A stretch of DNA of 64,000 nucleotides from Gentiana macrophylla (taxonomy: Eukaryota; Streptophyta; Magnoliopsida; Gentianales; Gentianaceae), in the NCBI GenBank assembly GCA_026214975.1, contig CM047813.1:30592589-30656588 (forward strand). The letters are read 5' to 3'. Positions 22,932-34,789 of the stretch are shown here, piece by piece. A model generated the notes under the pieces. That model worked only from the letters and a program-made list of their open reading frames with translations, was not told the DNA's origin and made no database searches. Position 1 is the stretch's first letter. Every line of letters begins with the position of its first letter. The position numbers and the translations under genes are program-made.

Positions 22932-23124
22932 TGGTTGAGATCACCTGTCCGATTTCGGTGTCTAAGTAAAAACTACGTAGTTTTATGTGTGTTTTGATTT
23001 TGGGTTTTGTTTTTTTTTTGTTTTCGTTAAATTTTCTGAAAAAAATAAAACACACATGAAACTACGTAGTTTTTACTTAGACACCGAAATTAGACACCAA
23101 AATCGGACAGGTGATCTCAACCCT
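22932..23124. mobile_element. Fold-back MITE with 8-bp TSD
   Basis: Long inverted arms (ggttgagatcacctgtccg..., aagtaaaaactacgtagttt, and mirror) around a T-rich loop, with gcttatgt on both sides (22924-22931 and 23125-23132). 193 bp, non-coding. The TSD length suggests hAT. Confidence 0.85.
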
Positions 23125-23242
23125 GCTTATGTAGGGTCAATTTTGTTCGTGTCAAATTTTTGTCATTTTTGCAACTAAAAAAAGAGTGTGTCCTATTTAT
23201 TTATTTTGTCATTTTTCCTCAACCCCCCTATAATTTATTTAT

Positions 23243-23432
23243 GGGCAATGTTAATGGCACCACACCCAATATACTCGGGCACCACACCTGTGTAAAATTC
23301 AACTTTTTAGAGGTCGAAATAACACATTTCGACTTTTCGAGAGTTAAATAACACATTTCGACCTCTAAAAAAATCGAATTTTATACAGATATGATGCCCG
23401 AGTATATTGGGTGTGGTGCCATTAACAATGCC
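23243..23432. mobile_element. Fold-back Mutator-like MITE with 10-bp TSD
   Basis: Ends gggcaatgttaatggcacc and ggtgccattaacaatgcc, nearly fully self-complementary, flanked by atttatttat on both sides (23233-23242, 23433-23442). A 10-bp TSD fits Mutator. Confidence 0.85.
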
Positions 23433-23579
23433 ATTTATTTATTACTTCTATTTTTTACATCTCATTCATAGTGGGCATTTTTAACCTTTTAAATGAGAAC
23501 ATGAGCTATGACTCGATGTAGTGAATGTATACATTTTGTCACTCTTCTCTTCCTTTCATTTTTCGACAATGTTTTTCTA

Positions 23580-24260
23580 TAACAAAAAAATCACAATAAA
23601 ATGACACAATACATGACAAGAGTCGGAACAGCACCTCGCCATATGTCGCCTCCACATCAGCACAGTAATAAATATAGATGGAAAAATCCAACATCTTAAG
23701 GCCCAAGAGCCCTACACAAGAATCCGAACTGATCCCAGCTCGGCTATCCTCCCCGACCTCCGTAGGTCGGCCAAAACACGGAAGGGTTCAGCCAGTTCAG
23801 CTCAGGCCATCTAAGTCGGCCAAATTCAATCCTCAATCGTATTTCCCACGTATATGATAAACAGATAAACATGGAAAGAATCTCAATTCATCAAGACTCT
23901 GTTTCTGACATTTAAATATGTTCATAATTATTTCCAACAATTAAGGAGATTAAATCGTAACTATCTATTCCTTAGGGAACACGAAATCCAAGTCCAACAA
24001 GGACAAGATCCACGACGGCTTAGGGCATAACGCTCCTCTATATAAACAATCTCTAATGGAACTACGAAAACTTGATTTCAATACACTCATTGGATACGTA
24101 GACAGCTTCAGATACATTTCTCAAGTGCAGTCTAAACCACCACCAAACACTCCCCCGCTTCACATCGTTTTTAGGGTTCCATCATAGAACAAATTGCCAC
24201 TAGGAAAAACAGGACCCGGATTTATTACCCGACGATTTCCAGCATCGTCAATATATTTTT
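23580..24260 (+). mobile_element. LTR-like segment with TATA box
   Basis: Has ggcccaagagccctac, a duplicated gtcggcca word (23768 and 23813), TATATAAA at 24039-24046, and an end-like stretch ggacccggatttattacccgacgatttcc (24210-24240). Resembles a Ty3/gypsy LTR; boundaries and partner unproven. Confidence 0.4.
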
Positions 24261-24718
24261 ACACCATTATTATTTATAATATGCTCCACACCAAGCAATG
24301 AGTCTTGTGTACATTATAATCAATGACGTAATTTGTATTGTATTATTTGGTTTTGGTCATTTTATCGCACAACTAAGCACAATTTGTTTTTAACAACATA
24401 ATGTGACGGTAAATACTAAACATGAAAACACAAATGGAAAATAAAAATTTGCTTGGAAAAAACAAACTAAACTAATATACTCTAAATTCTTTCACATTCT
24501 ACTATTATCCTAGCTGAAATTGAAATGAAGCCCTACTTTCAATTTAAATTGAAAATGGTATAACATATTTACACTTGGTATGACATTCATTGAACATTCG
24601 ATGTGGGATTATTTTCATTGCTCCCACTTCCTTGCCCCGTTCGACGACGTGGGGGCGAAAGAGGTAAAGAGAGGGATGGGGTTTCTCTCGCTTTTGGCAT
24701 TCAGATGTTGTACTTTCC
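24261..24718. other. Intergenic / 3' flank of the TRF2-HOY1-like gene
   Basis: AT-rich. The minus-strand ORF across 24544-24747 overlaps the gene end in another frame and is not supported. Confidence 0.4.
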
Positions 24719-26780
24719 CTAGCTTGCTGCTGCTTCTTGACCATCAACTGCCTGATGCTCCTGTGGCTGTGGCTGTGGCTGTGGCTGTGGGTATACGAAT
24801 CGAACGTTGTTTAGATTATCCATCCCATGATTCAACATTGCTGCTTCTTGATTGTATATCCTATGATGATATTGTGGAGCATTGTTCATCATCGATCATT
24901 ATTCCAGGATTCATCAGTACGTACTTCTTGTGAATATGAGATGGACCATGTAAAATGTATGCCTGCAACTGCAACCCTCCCAGTAGAATTCTGTGTGTAC
25001 AAGAATATTCTTTGTTCAGCAAACACCATTATCATCATCATCCTATATTATTCATTATCACTTGTGCATATGAGATCCTTATAAAATGTGTGTGTGTGTA
25101 TAGTAAGTTTCTTTGTCTTTGTCCAGCTCCCACCGCATAATTTGCTGTCCAGTTCGAATTACCTGCATCTTGCATTTGCATTTGCATCTGCATCATAGTT
25201 TCTGCATGTATTGTATATGCATTTTCATTAACATAGGATCACCTAATAAAGTTACAGGTGTAGTCTAATTCACGTTTGTAAACGTAAAATTACTCATAAA
25301 ACGCGGCATACGTACCTGCAGGCATGGTACTGCTATTATGGCTTGGAAGACCTATTACTCTAATTGTCTTGGAACGCCGACATTTCCTGGATTCTGAGGA
25401 CGTGGTGCAGGTGGAACCATCGGTGCAGCCGAAAAACGAGACATATATCCCCTCAGTCGGAAAACGACTGTTGCTCAATCTTAATAAATTTTCATCAGCA
25501 CCCAACAGATTCTCAATTTCTCATAGTGTCTGTCAAGAGTCCCTGGAGCAAACTTTAAACTAAATATGTATCCCGAAAAGTGAAAACAATGCAAGTATTG
25601 TATAGTAAGTATGATTACAAGATATCTACAGAATATAGTAAGTATAAAAGCATGCAAAAAATAAAATATATATGATGATAGGGAATCGCGCTAGACCGAA
25701 TAGCGCAATGCTTACCGATATGAACTGGCGTAAAATCATCAGAATCTTCCCATTTAATTAGTAGGCTTGCCCAGTTCGGGATCTCGTTCTTTCAATAATA
25801 TTGGGCACTTATATATTCAGCTGCACAAAATTAAATATTAGTCACACATAATTTACTGAAATTTAATTTGGTTAACCGTAAATTATAAAATAATTTTGAA
25901 ATAAGTATGGCTTGATGATTGATTGACGAATTATAACCTCAACTTGCAAAATTCCAGATGCCAAATCTGCTTGAATTCCTGATATATCTGACCATGGTAT
26001 TTCAATCTTTTTCTTCAATGACTCTTCTTCTAAAATTTCCGAGATAATCTTACGCTGTTTAAAATTGAATTTTGCTACCAAAATTCTTCGAATTTACCTT
26101 GACAAAGAAAAATAAGAACGAAGAACAAAAAAAAACAAAAAAAAAATAAAAATAAAAATAAAACTTAAATCAGACTTAAATAAATAAGACAAAACAAGAA
26201 ATTAAAAGGATTTTTTTAGTCTATTTTATTTTACCACATATTCTCCGATCGATCGTCAATGATATTGCTGGACAGATTAGCAAGGTATTAACTACATAAT
26301 ATTACAGTATTAATTACAAAATAATTAACATTATTTTCGGTATATTCTAACATAAATCAATATTCATCAATGCATGAGAAACCAATTAATTAATGATGAC
26401 TATTGTAAAAACCCAGAAAACTATATTAAGCAAAAATATATATCTGAATTCTGAAATCAACACATTGTAGAAATAATATAAGCAACGAACTATGTTACTT
26501 CATTCTACAACCTCTCTTAAATCATACATTTAATTATAAATGATACCAAAATGTATATATAATTCATTGATTATACACAAAGAAGAAAGGATAACGATTA
26601 TCAAGAACTTGAAATTTCAATTCTGAGCAGGACATTGGTCATGTCATCCTCCGATAAATCTTGAGCAGATAAATTCTGGGAATGATGATGCTCTTCATCG
26701 ACATTAATTATCTTGCGATGGCATCATGTTATCTTGGGAAGGGGGGTTCTTGCTATGATCTTGGAATGGGTTCATTTTCT
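24719..26780 (-). pseudogene. TRF2/HOY1 PH-like domain gene, broken
   Basis: Minus-strand pieces in order. A possible N-terminal exon starts MNPFQDHSKNPPSQDN near 26774. A PH-like core exon at about 26083-25938 has LVAKFNFKQRKIISEILEE and KIEIPWSDISGIQ. The next exon (about 25815-25727) has ILLKERDPELGKPTN and, in another frame, WEDSDDFTPVH before donor GTAAGC. A third (about 25590-25316) has KFAPGTLDRHYEKL, then ADENLLRLSNSRFPTEG in another frame, ending GCAG|GTACGT. A small exon near 25200 has MMQMQMQMQD, and a C-terminal piece (24889-24719) ends in five PQ pairs and a stop. Plant members of this family share LVAK..KIEI.WSDI, a DP..GKPTxW block and a G.LD.HYEKL block; their role is poorly known. 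Two or more frameshifts and an incomplete N-terminus point to decay; a chain of consensus errors is less likely. Confidence 0.55.
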
Positions 26781-26909
26781 TGCTGTTTTTTTTCTCGACT
26801 AGAGACTTAGTACGTGAAACTTAAAAAAGAGAGGGCTTTTCTTTACACTCACAATTAATTGGAAACAAATTTAAGCGAAGACGTACAAGAGGTGTTTCTC
26901 TCATCTCAT

Positions 26910-27226
26910 GTAACGCCCCCAGACCTGGCGTCTGGTAACGCTACATGAGTCATAAATTGTCCGGTCAACTGCTTAGACCGTCGTCATCGCTTGGTCTAAG
27001 AGGGCTAACCCGAGTTGACAAGATATTTTATGTCTCACACTTATATGGAGGTGAGCTTTCTGCTAATTTCCCGATGTGGGATTTTACATTCTCACCCCTT
27101 AGAAGAAGGGTGGCGTCCTCGCCAGGACGGCCAAGACTGGTCCTGGATCGTCCCTACCAGAGGCAACTACACCATCTTTCTTATACGGTGCAGCGCTTAG
27201 GGCCGTCTGATAATAGGCTCTGATAT
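26910..27226 (-). mobile_element. Repeat unit A with copia-type PBS
   Basis: Runs from gtaacgcccccagacctgg to ggctctgatatcattc. On the minus strand the right end reads atgatatcagagcc, close to the initiator-Met PBS (TGGTATCAGAGCC), next to an LTR end. Its first 180 bp recur at 28630-28800. The plus ORFs in it come from this common plant repeat and are not genes. Confidence 0.5.
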
Positions 27227-27234
27227 CATTCTGT

Positions 27235-28617
27235 TGTTAGGAAATCTACGCGGGAATGCAGCGTAATTAAAAAATTTATTTCCTATCGACCCAAGATCGA
27301 CTTCGTTTAAGCAATAAACAAAAGGGCTAGTAGACGGTGGTTACCTTGGTTGATCTAAAAGATCGACGCTTTGACCGTCTAAGGAGAGTAGTTCTGCATA
27401 GAGCCGCCCAAATGTTCGGCCTCTACCGCTAGTACACACGAACAGCCCGCCGGAATCCCATTATGGATTGCTATTGGAAAACTCCGGTTGCTAGACCGGC
27501 TTTTTTCCCCTCTCTCCAACTTTCTATAAGATGCTCTCTATTTTACACAAGAACTATTAGTTCTTGGAATTGTGTTGTACAAAAAGAGTTTGACACTTAA
27601 ACTATATTTATAGTGTATGTGGCGCCATATTTAGGTGTGGAGGAGAAGAAAATATTTTCCCAATAAAATAAGGAAAATATATTTGATTGATTTATATCAT
27701 TTATTATAATATCTCATATTAAATAAATCTAGGATATTGCAATATCTTATATTGAATATTTCCAAGATATTGTCAATATCTAATATTGACTATCTTTACC
27801 TTTTATTACATTACCATAAATCACTTTACACATGTGTATATATCACATATATATTACACAAATAAATCTATATATTATATATATCCACACACAGTTAGTG
27901 CGCATGCAAATCTCCAATTTGCATTGATGCGCCACATGCATGCATGCATTATATATATTTATATATATATCTAATATTAATATTTGGTAATACTATTAAT
28001 TAAATTGCACAATCCAAGTGTATCTTATACACACACAAATTGTGCCATCTTTAGCCAAAGATTTGGCATCCGGAATATTCTTTAATTAATATAATATTAT
28101 TAATATCTTGTATTTAATTTATTCATAATAAATAAATACCACCATATTAATTTACCACTATAACCTTTATAGTACGAGATAAACTTTCCTTATTTGGTTA
28201 TCATCTATAACCACATTTTAATCCGGCTAGAAGTTCATATGTGTGTTACCCGATAGGCTTCCGAATATGTTGGCCGTAGGCACAAAGTGCAATTTACTAA
28301 AATATCCTTCATACCTAACGATCACGGGATAGCGTCTAGCAACAACACACGTGACCCCGATCATCGGAAGAGTCAAATGCAATGACTACTACCTTTCATG
28401 TGAAGCGATTGATTACCGTGTAACTTACAATCCTATCGCTATTAATAATCCATACGATCGTATCTAAAAGTGTCAATACATAAGCGATCGTATCTTATAA
28501 TCTGGATATCATACTCTCTCAAAGTAACTCATTTACTCCCACTTTGCAAAGATTCACGAGAGTAAGACATTCCTTATAAGAAGGTCCTTTCGGATATTCA
28601 CCCCTACTAATAGGGTA
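27235..28617 (-). mobile_element. Copia-type LTR, minus orientation
   Basis: On the minus strand it ends ...gctgcattcccgcgtagatttcctaaca, then the PBS-like site at 27213-27226. AT-rich, no ORF. A diverged relative is at 54001-55640 (shared tgttaggaaatc..gcgtaatt start and a similar right end: ctttgcaaa...cgagagtaa.acattc). The outer boundary is approximate. Confidence 0.5.
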
Positions 28618-28629
28618 CGCGATTCCCAG

Positions 28630-28800
28630 ACGACCCCGGGCCTGGTAGCGCTAAATGAGTCACAAATGTCCGGTCAACTGCTTAGACCGCCGTCCTCGCT
28701 TGGTCTAAAAGGGCTAACCCGAGTTGACAAGATATTTTATGTCTCACACTTATATGGAGGTGAGCTTTCTGCTAATTTCCCGATGTGGGATTTTACATCT
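28630..28800. repeat. Second copy of repeat unit A
   Basis: gcgctaaatgagtcacaaatgtccgg...cccgatgtgggattttacat, almost the same as 26937-27090. The two copies flank the copia LTR. Confidence 0.8.
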
Positions 28801-29801
28801 CACTTTCTTCACATCCTTCACATATATATATAATGACGAAGGCCTCAGGGTATTTTGCGGCACGTGGCTAAACGAGAGACTTAATTTTCTGCTTTTCACC
28901 CATCATAGCTATTAGCTATTGGCAAATTTGATAGTGGTCCGGAATCGGATCGCATGATTTTGTATAGGTTCCTTATGTCTTAAACGTAACCACCTATGAC
29001 ATGGTGGTTATGGATCACCATAAAATCATTGTTATTTATTAGGTCTAGTTGCTATTAAAAAATTAAAAATTAAAAACCGTAAATGTTGTTCTCTGGTGAT
29101 ACTCAAAATCTGTCAGGATAGAAATCGAGTTTAATTGGGGTAAGTGGACTTCGAGAAGATAACTCAACTACTAATTTGATGTAATTGTTTATGATTATTA
29201 GATGAGCCAAAATGATTAATTGACTGCCTACAACACAGGTGTTTGGGATCAAGCTAAAACGTAATTCTGATTTAGCGAATGATGGGGCCCTTTGATATAT
29301 AAGACTCTGTTGTAGGAGCTAAAACTTTGAAGTCTTGTGATAAAGAACGTGGATGAGATCATTGATCGGTTTGTAGCTCGTGTTATAATGAGGCAGAAAT
29401 CATATATGGAGCCATTATGGAGCCATTATTGTAACTGTTATTATCCCGGGGGCGGTAATATCTGCTAATTGGCCGGACTGTCCATTAGTTGTTAGGAACA
29501 TGTACTTGATCGTTTATTTCTGAAATCTATGTACATATCATTGCAGGAAGAAAAATAACAATAGAACAGAAAGATATAAATATGAACACAGAACTGGAAC
29601 AAAACCTTATTCATATATTCACATATTGCAACTATTGAACCAAAAATGCAGAAAGCAAAAGTAAAAAAAGAAATTATTGATCGAGGCAGCGTAGAGCACG
29701 GTGTTCTTAAGACATTATTGTAGCGACTATATATGTGCACACGGATATGACAAAGCGTCACCAAAGATACAACGAGTTAGTACCTATCTGGATTATGTAT
29801 T
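28801..29801. other. Intergenic, no supported gene
   Basis: A minus ORF at 29492-29764 and a short plus frame near 29345-29440 (VDEIIDRFVARVIMRQK) were considered; neither can be assigned. No element ends seen. Confidence 0.4.
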
Positions 29802-30172
29802 TATTATACCCGTATCACGAATAAAATAAATATTCAGAAAAATAAAGAACAATTTTATTTCCAATTCAAAATATAAATATAATTACAATAGATGTAAAAA
29901 TAACATATAAAAGGATATGCAAAACTGAGACGAGTTGCACTATGTCCTTAAGACAAATTTGCACCGGCTTGTACCCATGGTTGTTGCAATTGTCTTCCAG
30001 GATAACTCAGTTACCTGTTCAGATGGAGAGGTACTTCAACTCTGAACTTCAACGAACTCTAACAGTGCCCAGAAACTCTTCAACACAGGAAAAGAATTTT
30101 ATACAATGGAATGTATGCTTGTATTATATCTTGTGTTGTTGCTAGTGTATTTCACTTGAGTTTTTTTTTTTT

Positions 30173-30638
30173 GGGTGCATTTAAAGGCACCACATTTTTT
30201 CTACCTTAGACACCACAACACCATAAAAAATAGATGTTTACCTAAGGCACCACATATTAAGTCTATTAATTATAATCTTACCAATCTCACCACACCTCTC
30301 TAACTACATACATATATATCCTTTTTACTAATTCCAATTTTCTTTATTACAAAAATACCCATTTACATATAAAAACTACAAATTTCTCATCATCTTCCCC
30401 ACCCATTCCTACACCACCAACCCACCACCACCTCCTCCTCTATCCGCCGTCTTCACAATAGGAAACTTCCATGCTGTAATGATTTTTTTTCCAGGTCCTC
30501 ATACGACTGAAACATTTTTTAATAGATCGTTCAACATTACTAAAATGGTGAATTGAAGTCTTCTTGGGTAAATTTCTTGCTATCATCCGAAAATTGCTTT
30601 TCCCATATAATTAATTCAAATGATGAAGATTGAGGATC

Positions 30639-30719
<81 letters not shown>

Positions 30720-31094
30720 CAGATGGGGATGGAAAAAAAAGTAGATGGGCATGGGGCTGTGGATAGAATGGGGGACGCCGGAAGAGGAGGACAGCAAGAA
30801 GGAAGTGGTGTTGTGAAGGTTTAGGGGTTTCTAGAAGAAAGAGAAAAGAGGTTTATTGGTTAATTTGTAAAATTTTATAGGTGTAAGGACTGTATGGTAG
30901 TTATTTTGTTAGGAGAGGAAGATTTTGACAGATGCGGTGCTTCAAGTAGAAATGACAATTAAGTAATTATAATGTGTTGTATTTTGTATATGTAAAAATC
31001 AATGTGGTGCCATGGGTAGAACAACATATGAAAGTGTGGTGCCCATTCATTTTGGTGCACAAGTAAAAAGAGTGTGGTGCCTTTAAAGACTCCC
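30173..31094. mobile_element. TIR element inserted in the copia 3' LTR
   Basis: Ends gggtgcatttaaaggcaccaca and gtgtggtgcctttaaagactccc. The uninterrupted LTR at 37981-37990 gives the empty site (gagtttttttcc). The TSD cannot be read in the T-run. Contains an (AT)n tract. It shares the ggcaccaca terminal word with the 23243 MITE, suggesting Mutator-like ends. Confidence 0.75.
30642..30715. repeat. (AT)n microsatellite, about 74 bp
   Basis: Uninterrupted AT/TA dinucleotides. ORFs of alternating I and Y here are artefacts. Confidence 0.95.
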
Positions 31095-31945
31095 TCATTT
31101 TCCATCTTGTGAATGCTTGTTTATATAGAGGCTTGAGCAGGCAATGGAAAGGTCTCTGCATTGATAACCATTAATGTATTTACTTCCACTACTCCCACTT
31201 TGATATCAATATTATTGATGACAGTTTCGAAGATGAAATGTCTCAGCAGAAGATGAAAAGTCTCGACTCAACTGAAACATTCGATCTGCTTCTTTGAAGG
31301 TGACTTAATTGAAGCGACTATGCCTCAACTAATAGCCCGAAAATGCCTTGGTGAATTAATTTCGGTATCTTTGAATTGCTTGGTGACCTCGGATTAATTT
31401 CGGCATTCAAAGATTCAAAGATTCGAATTTCAACTTTTTCAAATTGATTCGGACTCAGACTGACTTGCCACCCTGCTGACTTTGTCCAAAAAGATAATAC
31501 AAACCCAGCCCAAGGCCTCAGGCCCAAGAAGGCCCAATTCCCCAAGGTCAACGAGCGCGCGTGTGACAATTTTAGCAGAACATCGTCTGTCTAAAACCAT
31601 TCTTAACTCTCTCGCTTTCTCTAGGAGCTTATACCAATCATCAACTATCATCATATAAATACTTGACATTGGAACACTCATGTTCCAATGTGGGATAAAA
31701 TTTTACACTACATTATTTCTCATATCTCACAACAACATAAAGCGTTAATATCTCATTCATCCGTACTCCGAATTGAATGATTTAAATCCTATTGTAAACT
31801 ACTTATTGTGTAGTTTTCAATAATTTAATAAAAGTCTCGATAAATTTAATAAAAGTCTATCGAACTCGCTTTTTAAAATAGTTGTCGTAAATGATTAAAA
31901 ATCGATAAAATCGATAAAATCATTTTTCCTCTATTTTCTCCAACA

Positions 31946-32769
31946 ATCCACTACATGAATGGATATTAATGCATATGCTGACTCTGAAGAGATTTCTGAC
32001 AGAAAAATATTGCATCAGGAGAGGTAGCTTCTGGCTTTGAACCTGCCTTAGTGAAATACTATCGGATCTACTCGGCTAATCAGTGAACTATGTCTTGAAC
32101 TGTTCAGCCTTTGTTGTAAAACCAGACAATAGTACTCACACAATATTTCTCTAAGCACCGTATTTGGTTCTCATGATTGTGTTCATTTTGGCCATGAATC
32201 ACCCCTGGTTTCAGAAAGTGCGTTAGAGAATTCTAACCTCTGAATTCTCACAGAAGCGGCCCCACTTCACACTTACATAGGTGACCTCCTATCAAGAGTA
32301 TTCTTCCATACCCCACTCGAATTTAATCAAGTTATAGGAATCATTAAAAGTTTTCACTTAACCTTTACACCGCTGACATACAACACTTTTATTCACAGAA
32401 TGGGTAAGTGTTCACGGAATCTTCATAACTTAGTTGTCCCATTGAACCATGATCTTGGGATCTCCAGTCAACATGTTTGGGTTACCATTACAAAGTTTAT
32501 GTCTCAATAGGCTTTAATCCCATTCCGAGTGTCAATTTTGACATTTGATCTCTAGGTAAACCTTTGTGTAGCGGATCCATAAGATTCTCATTCGATCTAA
32601 AGATTCTCCTTCGATCTAACAAAATCGATGGAAATCACACCATTAGAGATCATTTGTTTAATAGTATTGTGTCGCGCGTCACGTATATATGTCAAGACTT
32701 ATCATTATACATAATGTTTTGTGCTCGACCTGTCATAGTAGATGATGAGCTATGTTTTAAGCTATACCC
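31946..32769 (-). other. Copia 3' non-coding region
   Basis: Lies between the LTR and the gypsy insertion; no long ORF on the minus strand. A weak purine-rich tract (gtagtggat on the minus strand) abuts the LTR. Confidence 0.4.
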
Positions 32770-34760
32770 ATTTGATTAAGATTTTTGATGATTATCGCAT
32801 GATTCTTTGCTTGCATCTACAATTTTGGAAATTTTAATAGTTTGTATTTAGAATTAAAGTATGACATCACTGTGAATATACGAAGGTTTGAATGTGATAG
32901 GAGGGATATAATTTAAGGTTTGTATTCAATCTAAGATGAATAATATGAATAAGATATATTTAAGTGTCGAAGTAGTGCCGATGATTTGAGTGCGATGTAG
33001 GGCATTATCTCGAAATGTCTATCATGCCTTTATGAGGTTAATAGCTCCCATTGCACGATGATAGTAGTCAGCTAGGTGTTATCAAGCGTCTATTCTTTTG
33101 GGAATGAGGAAGCATATGCTATCGTGTGTAATTAAGAGAACTTTAAGAAAAATTAGCAAATAGTAATGTGAAAAGATGGGTGAGAACCTTAGTTATCTTA
33201 CGACTATCCCAGTATAAGCTGAATGATATGTTGTAGGGATTATCCTCTAAGTATATAGGAAATATTTTAAATGCTCCACATTATCTTTTGAATGTGTATG
33301 TTTTTGTGAGGTGCATGTTATAATCATTTTATATTTCTAATTTAGATGAGATGTTGGCTAGTTTTGCTTGAATCAATTTCAAGTGTGGATTTAGTGGAAA
33401 TTTATTATGGCTATGCACACACACTTAGGTGAACCTACAAACTATTGAATATGCTTTATGGTTGCATAAATGTTTATATGTCTCGAGTCTTGATTATGTT
33501 TTGTCTTGCTCGAACGAGCAAGGTTTAAGTGTGGGGAGTTGTTAAGGGGAGTGATTTTATGCGTTTTATAAGGATATATTTTATATCAATTCTCTCCATA
33601 TTAATTATGTTTCTCCACGAATCGAGCTTTATATTGAAATATTGAGCAAATGGTGTTTTTAATAGTTGAATTGCAAAAGCATAGCGAATTATGTGCTTAA
33701 ATTGTGATTTTATATTATTTTGGAGTTATATTACGCTTTGGTATGTTTTACTATCTCTTAGATACATGTTTTTGAGCTAAAGAGGATTAGAAGAGGTTGC
33801 ATTCGGATTTTTACGATGAAGAGAGAGATAGGGATGAGAAGAAAAGGATAAAGATGAAGAAATCGAAGCTTAGGCATCTTTGGTGGCGTCAAGTCCGTCA
33901 CTTATGGGCCAGGCGTCCATTCTTCTGACCTTTGGCGTCCAGAGAGTTTTTACATCGAGAGTTTGGGCGTGTAGGCACAGAGCAGCGTCTGCTCTAGCGT
34001 TGAAATGTTGGATGAAGCGTCAGAGAAGAGGGCGGCGTCAGCGCCGACTTCATGCTGACCAACTTAAAACTCTAAATCTGACCCTGTCTAATGCACACAT
34101 TATTTGATCTCATTGCCTCCGGCCCAGCCCCCTTTGGGGAGAAATTTGGGGTGATAGATTAGTTTTATTTTGCTTTTACTGTTTTCTTCTTTGATGTACT
34201 CCGTGCTGCAATTGTTCGAAACGATTTGAATCCTTTTTCATTCGGAGTTTTTACATTTCTTTTATCAAAGTTTGTTTTATGATTTTATCTCAAAGTTGTA
34301 TCTTTTCTGTCGATTATTTGTTATACAGCGTATATCGGAAAGATGGTTGCTTATCGATGTTTGATTTTGATGGAAGTCATGTTAAACCTTGGATCACCAT
34401 AGGAAAGGTTTGATTTTTAACCTTGACATAGCGGAAGTTGATAGGTTGATTATCTAGGTTATTAGATTGCAAAATCTTACACCTTGTTGTGATTGATAGG
34501 CGAATTATCTAAAGTAGGATTCATACTTTGATTAGGTGAACCACATCTTTAGTTAATCATCACAAGATAACCTTAGATAGAGATAGAGGTTTGAAGGATT
34601 GGATGATTTTGTTTGTTCATTGTTAATCTCCAGTTTATTTCCTTTTACAATTTAGATTTACATCCTCTGTCGATTTACTTTTAGTTTTTCGTTTTGAGTC
34701 CATCTTACCCGTGTGGCTTTTTGCAAATCTTTTTTATAAATTTTCTTTTGTTTTAATGAT
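32770..34760 (+). mobile_element. Gypsy 3' region and LTR nested in the copia element
   Basis: Plus-strand. A non-coding tail ends cgagcaaggtttaagtgtgggga at about 33514-33537, a typical pre-LTR polypurine stretch, followed by an LTR starting TGTTAAGGGG at 33540. ggcgtc words cluster at 33880-34055. The right end near 34760 is inferred from the return of copia coding sequence at about 34790. No pol of its own. Confidence 0.6.
33880..34060 (+). repeat. Cluster of GGCGTC/GCGTCAGCGCC words in LTR
   Basis: tggcgtcaag, aggcgtcc, tggcgtccag, gagcagcgtctgc, aagcgtcag and ggcggcgtcagcgcc occur within about 180 bp of an otherwise AT-rich LTR. Confidence 0.65.
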
Positions 34761-34789
34761 GCAAAATCTCGAACAACCTATAGCAGGTG

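Larger units (their letters stand above)
29802..31945 (-). repeat. 3' LTR of the 30-39 kb copia element, interrupted
   Basis: Matches 37627-38856 over its length (e.g. acaaatttgcaccggcttgt, tagaggcttgagc, ctattttctccaaca) apart from a 922-bp insertion at 30173. Starts tattatacccgtat where the other has tgttatacccgtat. Confidence 0.85.

Noticed and set aside
26945..27223. 92-codon plus ORF
   Set aside because: Lies in a repeat unit that recurs at 28.6 kb and ends in a copia-type PBS; not a protein family I recognise.
29345..29440. Plus frame VDEIIDRFVARVIMRQK resembling a DUF761-type tail
   Set aside because: Too short, no start or splice context, similarity only by eye.
30540..30824. ORFs rich in alternating Ile-Tyr on both strands
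   Set aside because: Translation of the (AT)n microsatellite.
31318..31681. Minus ORFs of about 80 codons
   Set aside because: The same sequence occurs in both LTRs (38349-38591), so it is LTR text.
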